DNA of 14,735 bases, from assembly GCA_947623705.1 (NCBI GenBank), contig CANQHT010000023.1:1-14735 (forward strand), in the 5' to 3' direction. Below, in pieces: positions 1 through 5,401 of the stretch. How positions within the stretch are numbered: the first letter of the stretch is position 1; the number at the start of each line of letters is the position of its first letter. The position numbers and the translations under genes are program-made. This stretch comes from an uncultured Bacilli bacterium. Its GTDB lineage: Bacteria; Bacillota_I; Bacilli_A; RF39; UBA660. The notes under the pieces were generated by a model. It searched no databases. It saw only the letters and a list, made by a program, of their open reading frames with translations, and was not told where the DNA came from.

Positions 1-280
1 CAGTAGAAATACCTGTTTTTGGATGAATACCAACTGGAATACCACGACCATTATCTTTAACTGTAATAGAATTACCTTTATTAATAATTACCTCAATATG
101 ATTACAAAAACCCGCTAAAGCTTCATCTATCGAGTTATCAACAATTTCCCATACTAAATGATGAAGTCCCTTAACATCAGTAGTTCCAATATACATACCA
201 GGTCTTTTTCTAACGGCTTCAAGGCCTTCTAGAACTTGAATATCACTTTCATTATAATGTAAATTTTTTTCTTCTTCCAT
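1..280 (-). CDS. gyrB: DNA gyrase subunit B, N-terminal part (cut by window edge)
   Basis: ATPase subunit of DNA gyrase, which pairs with GyrA to introduce negative supercoils. Only the first 93 codons lie in the window; the gene continues past base 1. The reverse complement reads MEEEKNLHYNESDIQVLEGL and goes on through RKRPGMYIG, the GHKL ATPase motif EIVDNSIDEALAG (catalytic Glu and Mg-binding Asn) and DNGRGIPV, all standard for GyrB/ParE. The position directly after recF favours GyrB over ParE. Its Shine-Dalgarno GGGAGG (293-288) lies inside the last codons of recF and only 2 nt separate the recF stop from this ATG, so the two are almost certainly co-transcribed and translationally coupled. 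ATG at 280 is the natural start given this spacing. Confidence 0.97.
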   Translation of the reverse strand, partial: MEEEKNLHYNESDIQVLEGLEAVRKRPGMYIGTTDVKGLHHLVWEIVDNSIDEALAGFCNHIEVIINKGNSITVKDNGRGIPVGIHPKTGIST

Positions 281-282
281 TT

Positions 283-1371
283 TTATACCTCCCTAATTGC
301 ATTATTTTTAACATTAAATTTCTTAGCATTTACTAATAATTTCTTATTAATGCGACTTAATTCTGTTGTTGTAATAAATGTTTGAATATCATTATTTAAG
401 AGTTTGACAATATTTTTAATTTTTTTATTATCTAAAGCACTAAATAAATCATCTAAAATTAATATTGGATAATTACCCTTTTCTTCTTTAATTACCTCTA
501 ATTCAGCTAGTTTAAAGGCAAAAATAGCATTTTTTTGTTGGCCATTACTACCCCATTTACCTATTTCTTTACCATCAAGAATAAAAATTATATCATCGTG
601 ATGGATTCCGGATAAAGTCTTACCCATTACAACTTCCCGATCATACATTTTTTGATAATTCTTAAATATTTCCTCACTGCTTTTATTTTTATAGTCCGAA
701 TTATACTTAATAGTTAACTCACCATATTCAAATATTTCTTGATATTTTTTGGTAATTAAAGCATTTATCTTCTCAATAAAATCAAGACGATATTCATAAA
801 TCTTTAAACCATATTGAATTAATTTATTCGTTAAAATATCTAAATATTCTTGACTACGATTGCCATTAATATAGGCTTCTCTTAAATAAAAGTTTCTTTG
901 CTTCAATATTTTATTATAGTTATTCAAATAAATAATATAATCAGGTTTTAATTGACTAATTTCAATATTTAATAACTTTCTCCGACTTGATGGGGCTTCA
1001 TTAAAGATAATTTGTTCTTCGGGTTGTAATAAAACAATATTAATTTTTGATATATAATCGGATAATCTTGATACCAAATTATTATCAATTTTAACTTTTT
1101 TACCCTCTTTACTTATTATTACTTCATAATCATTGGTGGTATTTAATGTTACACTTCCTTCTACTTTAGTACTTACATTACCTGTTTTGATTAAATTATG
1201 ATCATCATTGGTTCTAAATGACTTGGTTAAAGACAACACATAGATAGCTTCCACTAAATTGGTCTTTCCTACTCCATTTTCACCATATATAATATTTAAA
1301 TTATCACTAAATTCTAAATTAAGATTCTCGTAATTACGAAAATTATGAAGTTTCAAAGTGTTAATTTTCAT
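283..1371 (-). CDS. recF: DNA replication and repair protein RecF
   Basis: SMC-like ATPase that binds gapped DNA and helps load RecA through RecO and RecR. The protein is 362 aa, normal for the family. Walker A is GENGVGKT at residues 30-37, preceded by the typical N-terminus with HNFRNYENL. The family block with PSSRRKLLNIEI follows near residue 130. The signature region near residue 275 reads GSNGQQ and Walker B reads PILILDDLFSALD. The start at 1371 has AAGGGC (1382-1377) upstream. A separate promoter with an extended -10 (1446-1438) lies in the 90-nt gap after the ComK-like gene, so recF-gyrB can be expressed independently of the upstream genes. The window order recF then gyrB matches Bacillus, but the small remB (yaaB) gene usually found between them is absent. 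Confidence 0.97.
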   Translation of the reverse strand: MKINTLKLHNFRNYENLNLEFSDNLNIIYGENGVGKTNLVEAIYVLSLTKSFRTNDDHNLIKTGNVSTKVEGSVTLNTTNDYEVIISKEGKKVKIDNNLVSRLSDYISKINIVLLQPEEQIIFNEAPSSRRKLLNIEISQLKPDYIIYLNNYNKILKQRNFYLREAYINGNRSQEYLDILTNKLIQYGLKIYEYRLDFIEKINALITKKYQEIFEYGELTIKYNSDYKNKSSEEIFKNYQKMYDREVVMGKTLSGIHHDDIIFILDGKEIGKWGSNGQQKNAIFAFKLAELEVIKEEKGNYPILILDDLFSALDNKKIKNIVKLLNNDIQTFITTTELSRINKKLLVNAKKFNVKNNAIREV

Positions 1372-1414
1372 ATTATGCCCTTCTTTTAATCATATTTTAA
1401 TAAAACTGTATTTT

Positions 1415-1430
1415 AAGTACTCCCGTACCT
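1415..1430 (-). promoter_or_regulatory. Hairpin with GNRA-type loop at the predicted 5' end of the recF mRNA
   Basis: On the minus strand AGGTAC-GGGA-GTACTT folds into a 6-bp stem (one G.U pair) closed by a GGGA tetraloop, which fits the GNRA rule. The predicted recF start point from the -10 box falls at about 1431, so the hairpin would be the first thing transcribed. A 5'-terminal stem can protect an mRNA from RNA decay; that role is inference. It could also be a chance palindrome. Confidence 0.35.
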
Positions 1431-1437
1431 ATTAATA

Positions 1438-1446
1438 ATTATAACA
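1438..1446 (-). promoter_or_regulatory. recF promoter, extended -10 box
   Basis: The minus strand reads TGTTATAAT, a perfect -10 hexamer with the TGn extension, in the gap between the ComK-like gene and recF. No good -35 hexamer is visible, which is usual for extended -10 promoters. The predicted start is about 1431, giving a leader of about 60 nt before the recF ATG. Confidence 0.6.
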
Positions 1447-1461
1447 TAAAAAATGGACTTT

Positions 1462-1914
1462 TTAAAGCAAATTTACACTTTTTCGCCATTTTAAAACATT
1501 ATTTAATTTAAATGAATTTAATAATAATTTTTCAAAACAATTTTTAGAGATATTTACTTCAAATACTTGACTATTTATACATTTTATAATTAGTTTATCC
1601 ATCATTTCTTGATAACTTACAATCTTATTTAAAACTAATAAAATAGTCTCATCTTTTCTTAAAGAACTAAGTTGTAATAAAGTAATATCACTTGCCTCAT
1701 CTAAAACAATTGGTACTTTATACTTAATATCTAAGATATTTTCAGCACTTTTCTTTCTTCCGATTAAGGTACTACCATAAAAATTACAATTCAAATTTAA
1801 TACAGTTTTAATATTTTTGTTAATAACTCGGTAGTTTTCCACATCATAAATTATGGTTTGTTTATCTTTTTTTAAAATTGCTACCGTATCTTTCGTAATT
1901 AAATAATTTTCCAT
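1462..1914 (-). CDS. comK: ComK-family transcription factor, short form
   Basis: ComK is the master activator of natural-competence genes in Bacillus. The 150-aa product aligns by eye with the core of B. subtilis ComK: C43-N-F-Y-G-S...GRKKSAENI matches the Cys-x-Phe-[FY]-Gly-Ser...Gly-Arg-Lys block, followed by KVPIVLDEASD (compare PPIMVDPSNQ), LSSLRKD (compare LSSTRPQ) and a later ISKNCFEKLLLNSF (compare ISYNSFENQVYRTA). The family is usually 150-195 aa; this one stops soon after that last block. It therefore lacks the C-terminal tail that in B. subtilis carries the FMLYPK peptide recognised by MecA/ClpCP. It has a strong Shine-Dalgarno AGGAGG (1924-1919) and its own extended -10 promoter, with a 16-bp palindrome upstream. 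The match is to the family; whether it drives competence here is unproven. Location between dnaN and recF is unusual. Confidence 0.8.
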   Translation of the reverse strand: MENYLITKDTVAILKKDKQTIIYDVENYRVINKNIKTVLNLNCNFYGSTLIGRKKSAENILDIKYKVPIVLDEASDITLLQLSSLRKDETILLVLNKIVSYQEMMDKLIIKCINSQVFEVNISKNCFEKLLLNSFKLNNVLKWRKSVNLL

Positions 1915-1937
1915 ATTGCCTCCTGAAATTAGGCTCT

Positions 1938-1946
1938 ACTATAACA
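1938..1946 (-). promoter_or_regulatory. comK-like gene promoter, extended -10 box
   Basis: The minus strand reads TGTTATAGT, an extended -10 box about 24 nt upstream of the start codon, with AGGAGG in between. A possible -35 TCGACA lies 21 nt upstream of the -10 hexamer, too far to function normally, so the promoter probably relies on the TGn extension and perhaps an activator. Predicted start about 1931. Confidence 0.55.
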
Positions 1947-1972
1947 CATTTAATTCAAAAAAATTGTCGAAT

Positions 1973-1988
1973 TATTTCCCGGGAAATA
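1973..1988. promoter_or_regulatory. Perfect 16-bp palindrome upstream of the comK-like gene (candidate operator)
   Basis: TATTTCCCGGGAAATA is a perfect dyad centred between 1980 and 1981, about 30 bp upstream of the -10 box. Its CCCGGG core stands out in a region that is otherwise almost all A and T. It has no room for a normal hairpin loop and no adjacent T-run matching the upstream gene's transcription direction, so a protein-binding site is more likely than a terminator. The cognate regulator is unknown; it does not resemble the AAAA-N5-TTTT ComK box. Confidence 0.45.
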
Positions 1989-2012
1989 TTTTTTCATCAA
2001 AAAATTGAACAT

Positions 2013-2330
2013 TTAGTCCAATTTCTCTCTTATTCTTGTCTTAGATATACCTAAAACATTTTCAACTACATCACTACTACAATCAACAATTCTTTCAATT
2101 AAATCAACCTCTAACCCCATTTCCTTTAAAACTTTAATATAATCAAATAAGTAATTAGGATTCTCGGGATATCCAAAGAAATTATTTTTTTTTATTAATT
2201 TAATTACTTTACTAATTATCTCGTTTGGCACATTATCTAAACTATAAACATATATAAAACCACAGATAATCATTTGTATTAAAGCTTTATCCGAAAATAT
2301 ATCTGAATATTCTAGATTATTACTACGCAT
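2013..2330 (-). CDS. Small protein of unknown function, dnaN-linked
   Basis: A 105-aa protein I do not recognise. It starts 13 nt after the dnaN stop with a weak AAGG ribosome site, so it is probably translated from the dnaN transcript. The N-terminal half has a hydrophobic stretch (ALIQMIICGFIYVYSL, about residues 16-31), too short and too mixed for a confident membrane helix. The C-terminal 35 residues (KEMGLEVDLIERIVDCSSDVV through GISKTRIREKL) have the spacing of a helix-turn-helix: a helix ending in two acidic/hydrophobic turns, Gly-Ile-Ser, then a basic helix. DNA binding is therefore possible. It occupies the place where Bacillus has yaaA, but it lacks the S4 RNA-binding pattern and is not a YaaA homologue by eye. 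The open frame and its place in the operon make a real gene likely. Confidence 0.75.
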   Translation of the reverse strand: MRSNNLEYSDIFSDKALIQMIICGFIYVYSLDNVPNEIISKVIKLIKKNNFFGYPENPNYLFDYIKVLKEMGLEVDLIERIVDCSSDVVENVLGISKTRIREKLD

Positions 2331-2343
2331 AACAACCTTAATT

Positions 2344-3459
2344 TTAATAAGTTTTTACAGGTAATATTAATTCTAGTAATGATTCATCTTGAACAGATTT
2401 AATTAAAATAGGCTTATCATCGCTATTTATTAAAAGTAAAATATTATCATCTTTAATAACTTTTAAGGCTTCAAGCATATATCTTGAGGAGAATGATATT
2501 TCTAATTTTTCTTTATTACTGCATTCAATATTTAATTTTTCATCAGTTTTTCCGACTTCACTAGCACTTGATGATATAACCATAATTTTATCTTCAATTA
2601 AAACCCTGACAATATTTTTATCTTTGCTTTGGGCAAGAATTGATGCTCTATGGACCGCATCATTGAAACTTCTTAAATCCAAATTAATCATATAAGCAAA
2701 TTCTGATGGAATAAAATGATTGGTATCTGGGTATGTTCCATTTAATAAGTTAGTTTGAAATTGAATATTTTTGTATTGAAATAAGATTTTGTTACTAAAG
2801 ATATGCATAATAACATCATCTTCTCCACTTAACATTTTTTCAAGTTCATTGATACTTTTACCTGGTATAACAATATTTACTGGTGTGTTAACAATACTAT
2901 CTAATTTAACATTCTTCTTAGCTAAACGATAGGAATCTGTGGCAATACATTCTAAACTATCACCAATTATTTTAAGATTAATCCCTGTTAAAAGTGGTCT
3001 TACTTCTTGAGTTGATACGGCATAAGATGTTTCATTAATGATTTCTTTTAAGGTTTCCGCCTTTATTTTTATTGGTTCTTTACCTTCTTCTAAAGAAATA
3101 TGTGGATAATCATTAATATCATAACAATTTAAGTTATATTCATTATAATCGGTATAAATCTTTATTTTATTATCTTCTGAAGCAAAGTTAATAATATCAC
3201 TTGGCATAGTTCTAATAATCTCTAGAATATATTTACTTTGAATTATCATACTTCCTTCTTCTTCGATTTTTTTAATATCTTTCTCTGGTATAGTTATTTT
3301 AATTGTTAATTCCGAATCACTAGCAGTTAAACTTAATCCTTCTTTAGTTAAATCAAATTTTATTCCATTAAGAATAGGAATTGTTGTTCTTAACCCAATC
3401 GCTCTTGAAACATTAGTAAGAGCCTCTAATAAAATATTCTTATCAATAACAAATTTCAT
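2344..3459 (-). CDS. dnaN: DNA polymerase III sliding clamp (beta subunit)
   Basis: The beta clamp is a ring-shaped homodimer that tethers replicative polymerase to DNA and serves as a hub for repair and regulatory partners. The 371-aa length and the three-domain pattern fit: domain 1 begins MKFVIDKNILLEALTNVSRA and includes TIPILNGIKFD and SDSELTIKI; domain 2 includes RPLLTGINLKI and CIATDSYRLAKK; domain 3 ends in the typical ILPVKTY, close to the universal LP[VM]R clamp terminus (here Lys replaces Arg). The ATG at 3459 has AAGGAG (3470-3465) at 5 nt. A TATAAT box sits upstream at 3519-3514, within the second DnaA-box cluster, so dnaN can be transcribed separately from dnaA and may be DnaA-controlled. 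The 105-aa gene follows in the same operon. Confidence 0.97.
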   Translation of the reverse strand: MKFVIDKNILLEALTNVSRAIGLRTTIPILNGIKFDLTKEGLSLTASDSELTIKITIPEKDIKKIEEEGSMIIQSKYILEIIRTMPSDIINFASEDNKIKIYTDYNEYNLNCYDINDYPHISLEEGKEPIKIKAETLKEIINETSYAVSTQEVRPLLTGINLKIIGDSLECIATDSYRLAKKNVKLDSIVNTPVNIVIPGKSINELEKMLSGEDDVIMHIFSNKILFQYKNIQFQTNLLNGTYPDTNHFIPSEFAYMINLDLRSFNDAVHRASILAQSKDKNIVRVLIEDKIMVISSSASEVGKTDEKLNIECSNKEKLEISFSSRYMLEALKVIKDDNILLLINSDDKPILIKSVQDESLLELILPVKTY

Positions 3460-3513
3460 ATTATCTCCTTCTTTCCTTTTTCGTTTTTATTATTAATAAT
3501 TAAGATTATGTTT

Positions 3514-3519
3514 ATTATA
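3514..3519 (-). promoter_or_regulatory. Candidate dnaN promoter -10 box
   Basis: The minus strand reads TATAAT here, about 55 nt upstream of the dnaN ATG. No good -35 hexamer is seen at 16-18 nt. The stretch where -35 and spacer should lie (3521-3538) is filled by two abutting DnaA-like boxes, which suggests that DnaA occupancy would repress or modulate this promoter. Confidence 0.4.
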
Positions 3520-3520
3520 T

Positions 3521-3600
3521 AGTTGAAAATGTTAATAACTTCTATTTATTTAATTTTTTGCCTTATTTTCAAGGTGTTAATAACTTCTATTTTTTCCACA
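3521..3600. promoter_or_regulatory. DnaA-box cluster between dnaA and dnaN (second origin region)
   Basis: Contains, on the minus strand, an abutting pair of degenerate boxes (TTATTAACA at 3538-3530 and TTTTCAACT at 3529-3521) and a second TTATTAACA at 3583-3575. On the plus strand TTTTCCACA lies at 3592-3600. The 18-bp sequence TGTTAATAACTTCTATTT is present twice (3530-3547 and 3575-3592), 45 bp apart. In Bacillus the dnaA-dnaN spacer holds one half of a bipartite origin (incC side), so the same arrangement is likely here. Confidence 0.65.
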
Positions 3601-3603
3601 TTA

Positions 3604-4980
3604 TTACAACTTCGATTTAATTTCTTTTAACAGGTTATCTAATGTGGTATTATTTTGGAGTTCATTTTTGATTTTTTCACAACTAGCAATAACTGTGGAA
3701 TGGTCTCTAGCTCCAAATTCAAAGCCGATTTTAACGAGGTTTTCTTCCGTTTCTGTCCTACATAAGTACATAGCTATATGTCTTGGTCTTGTGATGTTAT
3801 TACTACGCTTCTTCCCTTTTAAATCCTCAACTGTTATATGGAAATAATCAGCGACGACTTTTTGAATATGGGGAATGGTGTTTTCCTGGAAGATATTATT
3901 ATTAATGGTATCTTTTAAAGCTTCAATCGCAAAATCTAAGTCAATATACTCTGGTGTCATCATCGCGGTATAGGCAAGAAGTCTATTAATTGTACCTTCA
4001 ATATGTCTCACATCATTTGGACAACCATTGGCAATATATTCAATAACATCTCGATTAACTCGGTCTTTAATAATGGTATTTTGCAACTTTTGTTTAATAA
4101 TTTCACATCTAAGTTCAAAATCCGGTGGATAAATATCAACAGGTAAGCCCCATTTAAACCGACTTCGAAGCCTTTCTTCAATTTTCTTTAAATCATCCGG
4201 ACTTCGGTCACTTGAAATAATTATTTGTTTATTCGCTTGATTTAAAGTTTCAAAAGTATAGAAGAATTCTTGTTGAGTAAGTTCCGCACCGACTAGAAAT
4301 TGAATATCATCAATTATTAAGACATCGACATTCCGGTATTTATTTTTAAATTTATTGGCGTATTCAATGGTTTCATTACCTTTTTCTAACTTCGATATAA
4401 CCGCATATTCATCACGAAAATCATTACTGGTTGTATATAAAACCTTTTTATCAGAATGTTCGGTTATATAATTACCTATCGCGTGCATTAAATGGGTTTT
4501 ACCAATCCCACTTCTTCCATAGATAAATAAAGGATTTCTGATAGTTCCAGGTGACTGAGCCACATTCATCGCCGAGATAAAGGCAAGTCGGTTAGATTCG
4601 CCAACCACATAATTATCAAAATTTAAGTTTGGTTTTAAGTTTGTTTCCCAGTGTTCTTCATTTGCTTTTTCTTTTGGTGTCTCTTCTTTATTAGATGGAT
4701 TACTACTTTCAATACTCGTAGCCATTTCATCTAACTCAGTTTGGGTATAAAATTCAAATTTATAATTTTTATTTGTTAGTTCAAATATTTTATCTTCAAT
4801 AATATCTATATAAGTTACCCCTAAAACTTGTTTATGTGGTTGTAAAGGTACTTTAATCACAATTTTATCTTCATCCATAGATATTAGTTCTAGATCATTG
4901 AACCAAACTGAATAAGTACTAGAACTTACTTCATCTTGAATAAGTTTTAGAAACTCTTGAAAAATTTCTTGTGTTTTCAA
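3604..4980 (-). CDS. dnaA: Chromosomal replication initiator protein DnaA
   Basis: AAA+ initiator that binds DnaA boxes and melts the origin. Domain I (about residues 1-85) includes the STYSVWFNDLELIS block used for self- and DnaD/DnaB-type contacts. A short charged linker follows. The ATPase has Walker A GRSGIGKT (155-162), Walker B VLIIDD (220-225), sensor 1 IISSDRSPDD and the arginine-finger segment EERLRSRFKWGL. Domain IV has RPRHIAMYLCR and the DNA-binding signature FGARDHSTVI. I place the start at the TTG at 4980, where GGGGTGA stands about 7 nt from the core; this gives 458 aa. An alternative in-frame TTG at 4995 would add 5 residues and would bury the ribosome site inside the gene. 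An extended -10 promoter lies at 5025-5017. Confidence 0.95.
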   Translation of the reverse strand: MKTQEIFQEFLKLIQDEVSSSTYSVWFNDLELISMDEDKIVIKVPLQPHKQVLGVTYIDIIEDKIFELTNKNYKFEFYTQTELDEMATSIESSNPSNKEETPKEKANEEHWETNLKPNLNFDNYVVGESNRLAFISAMNVAQSPGTIRNPLFIYGRSGIGKTHLMHAIGNYITEHSDKKVLYTTSNDFRDEYAVISKLEKGNETIEYANKFKNKYRNVDVLIIDDIQFLVGAELTQQEFFYTFETLNQANKQIIISSDRSPDDLKKIEERLRSRFKWGLPVDIYPPDFELRCEIIKQKLQNTIIKDRVNRDVIEYIANGCPNDVRHIEGTINRLLAYTAMMTPEYIDLDFAIEALKDTINNNIFQENTIPHIQKVVADYFHITVEDLKGKKRSNNITRPRHIAMYLCRTETEENLVKIGFEFGARDHSTVIASCEKIKNELQNNTTLDNLLKEIKSKL

Positions 4981-5016
4981 TACCTCACCCCACAATCATA
5001 TACATATCCCAAAATC

Positions 5017-5025
5017 ATTTTAACA
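5017..5025 (-). promoter_or_regulatory. Candidate dnaA promoter, extended -10
   Basis: The minus strand reads TGTTAAAAT, an extended -10 box about 37 nt upstream of the proposed TTG start, with a weak -35 candidate TTGTAT 18 nt further upstream. A canonical DnaA box (5080-5088) lies about 55 bp upstream, as expected if DnaA regulates its own gene. Confidence 0.45.
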
Positions 5026-5079
5026 TTAAATCATTTTTCAATACAAGAGAAAACTTACAATTATTTTTTTCTAACAAAG

Positions 5080-5088
5080 TTTTCCACA
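5080..5088 (+). promoter_or_regulatory. DnaA box TTTTCCACA
   Basis: Eight of nine positions match the consensus TTATCCACA. It lies between the dnaA promoter and the rest of the box cluster. Confidence 0.75.
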
Positions 5089-5122
5089 CAATTAACCTAG
5101 GTAATAACTATAATAAACAAAG

Positions 5123-5140
5123 TTATTAACATTTTCAACA
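5123..5140 (+). promoter_or_regulatory. Two abutting degenerate DnaA boxes
   Basis: TTATTAACA (5123-5131) is followed with no gap by TTTTCAACA (5132-5140). Each keeps the TTxT and ACA ends of the DnaA consensus and differs in the centre. The mirror-image pair occurs in the dnaA-dnaN spacer at 3538-3521. Confidence 0.55.
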
Positions 5141-5191
5141 AATTTTAATTAACTTTTTAACATTTTTAGAAAGTTTAGTTAATTTCTTAAA

Positions 5192-5209
5192 TGTTGAAAG
5201 TGTGGAAAA
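5192..5209 (-). promoter_or_regulatory. Two abutting DnaA boxes
   Basis: On the minus strand TTTTCCACA (5209-5201) is followed directly by CTTTCAACA (5200-5192). The first is near-consensus. The pair is oriented opposite to the 5080 and 5123 boxes, facing them across the AT-rich core. Confidence 0.65.
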
Positions 5210-5296
5210 CTCCAGAAATCTAGGTCTAATCTAGGAAAAATAGATATTTTTAATAACAATTCATATTTAACAACTTAATTTAATTAATTAGAAAAG

Positions 5297-5331
5297 TAAA
5301 AATAATGTTGAAAACTAGGTAGTTATTAACA
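5297..5331 (+). repeat. 35-bp direct repeat, left copy (flanks insert 1)
   Basis: Begins TAAAAATAATGTTGAAAACT and ends TAGTTATTAACA. It matches 8358-8392 at 34 of 35 positions; the only difference is G at 5319 against C at 8380. Within it, 5306-5331 is a 26-bp imperfect inverted repeat made of two outward-facing DnaA-like boxes around CTAGGTAG. Sequence identity to the other copy stops sharply on both sides. Confidence 0.9.
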
Positions 5332-5379
5332 ATAAATTTAATAATTTAATAAAAAAATGTTAAATAAATATTCATTTTC

Positions 5380-5388
5380 TGTTATAAT
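5380..5388 (+). promoter_or_regulatory. Promoter of the LRR gene, extended -10
   Basis: TGTTATAAT, a perfect extended -10 box. Transcription should begin at about 5394-5396, which is at or within 8 nt of the first usable ATG codons (5396 and 5402), so the mRNA would be nearly leaderless. No convincing -35 is seen. Confidence 0.55.
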
Positions 5389-5401
5389 ACGAAAGATGTT
5401 T

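Larger units (their letters stand above)
4981..5395. other. Chromosomal replication origin (oriC), main non-coding region
   Basis: About 400 bp without a gene, between dnaA (leftward) and the rightward genes, extremely AT-rich. From left to right it has: the dnaA promoter; TTTTCCACA at 5080-5088; abutting TTATTAACA and TTTTCAACA at 5123-5140; TTTTTAACA at 5154-5162; abutting minus-strand CTTTCAACA and TTTTCCACA at 5192-5209; an AT-only-like stretch 5236-5300 suited to strand opening; and a divergent pair (TGTTGAAAA at 5306-5314, TTATTAACA at 5323-5331). The word CTAGG occurs four times (5097, 5220, 5231, 5315). The gene layout, divergent transcription away from this point and box density make the assignment firm; the exact unwinding site is not determinable by eye. 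Confidence 0.85.

Noticed and set aside
3644..3847. Plus-strand open frame of 67 codons
   Set aside because: Lies antisense inside the C-terminal coding region of dnaA and shows no ribosome site or family pattern.
5306..5331. The 26-bp inverted repeat as a dif/Xer or integrase attachment site
   Set aside because: The arms are the same DnaA-like 9-mers found in other arrangements across the origin, no recombinase gene is near, and it does not resemble the Firmicutes dif sequence. It cannot be excluded fully.
5357..5401. Earlier ATG for the LRR protein
   Set aside because: It lies upstream of the extended -10 box at 5380-5388 and has no ribosome site.
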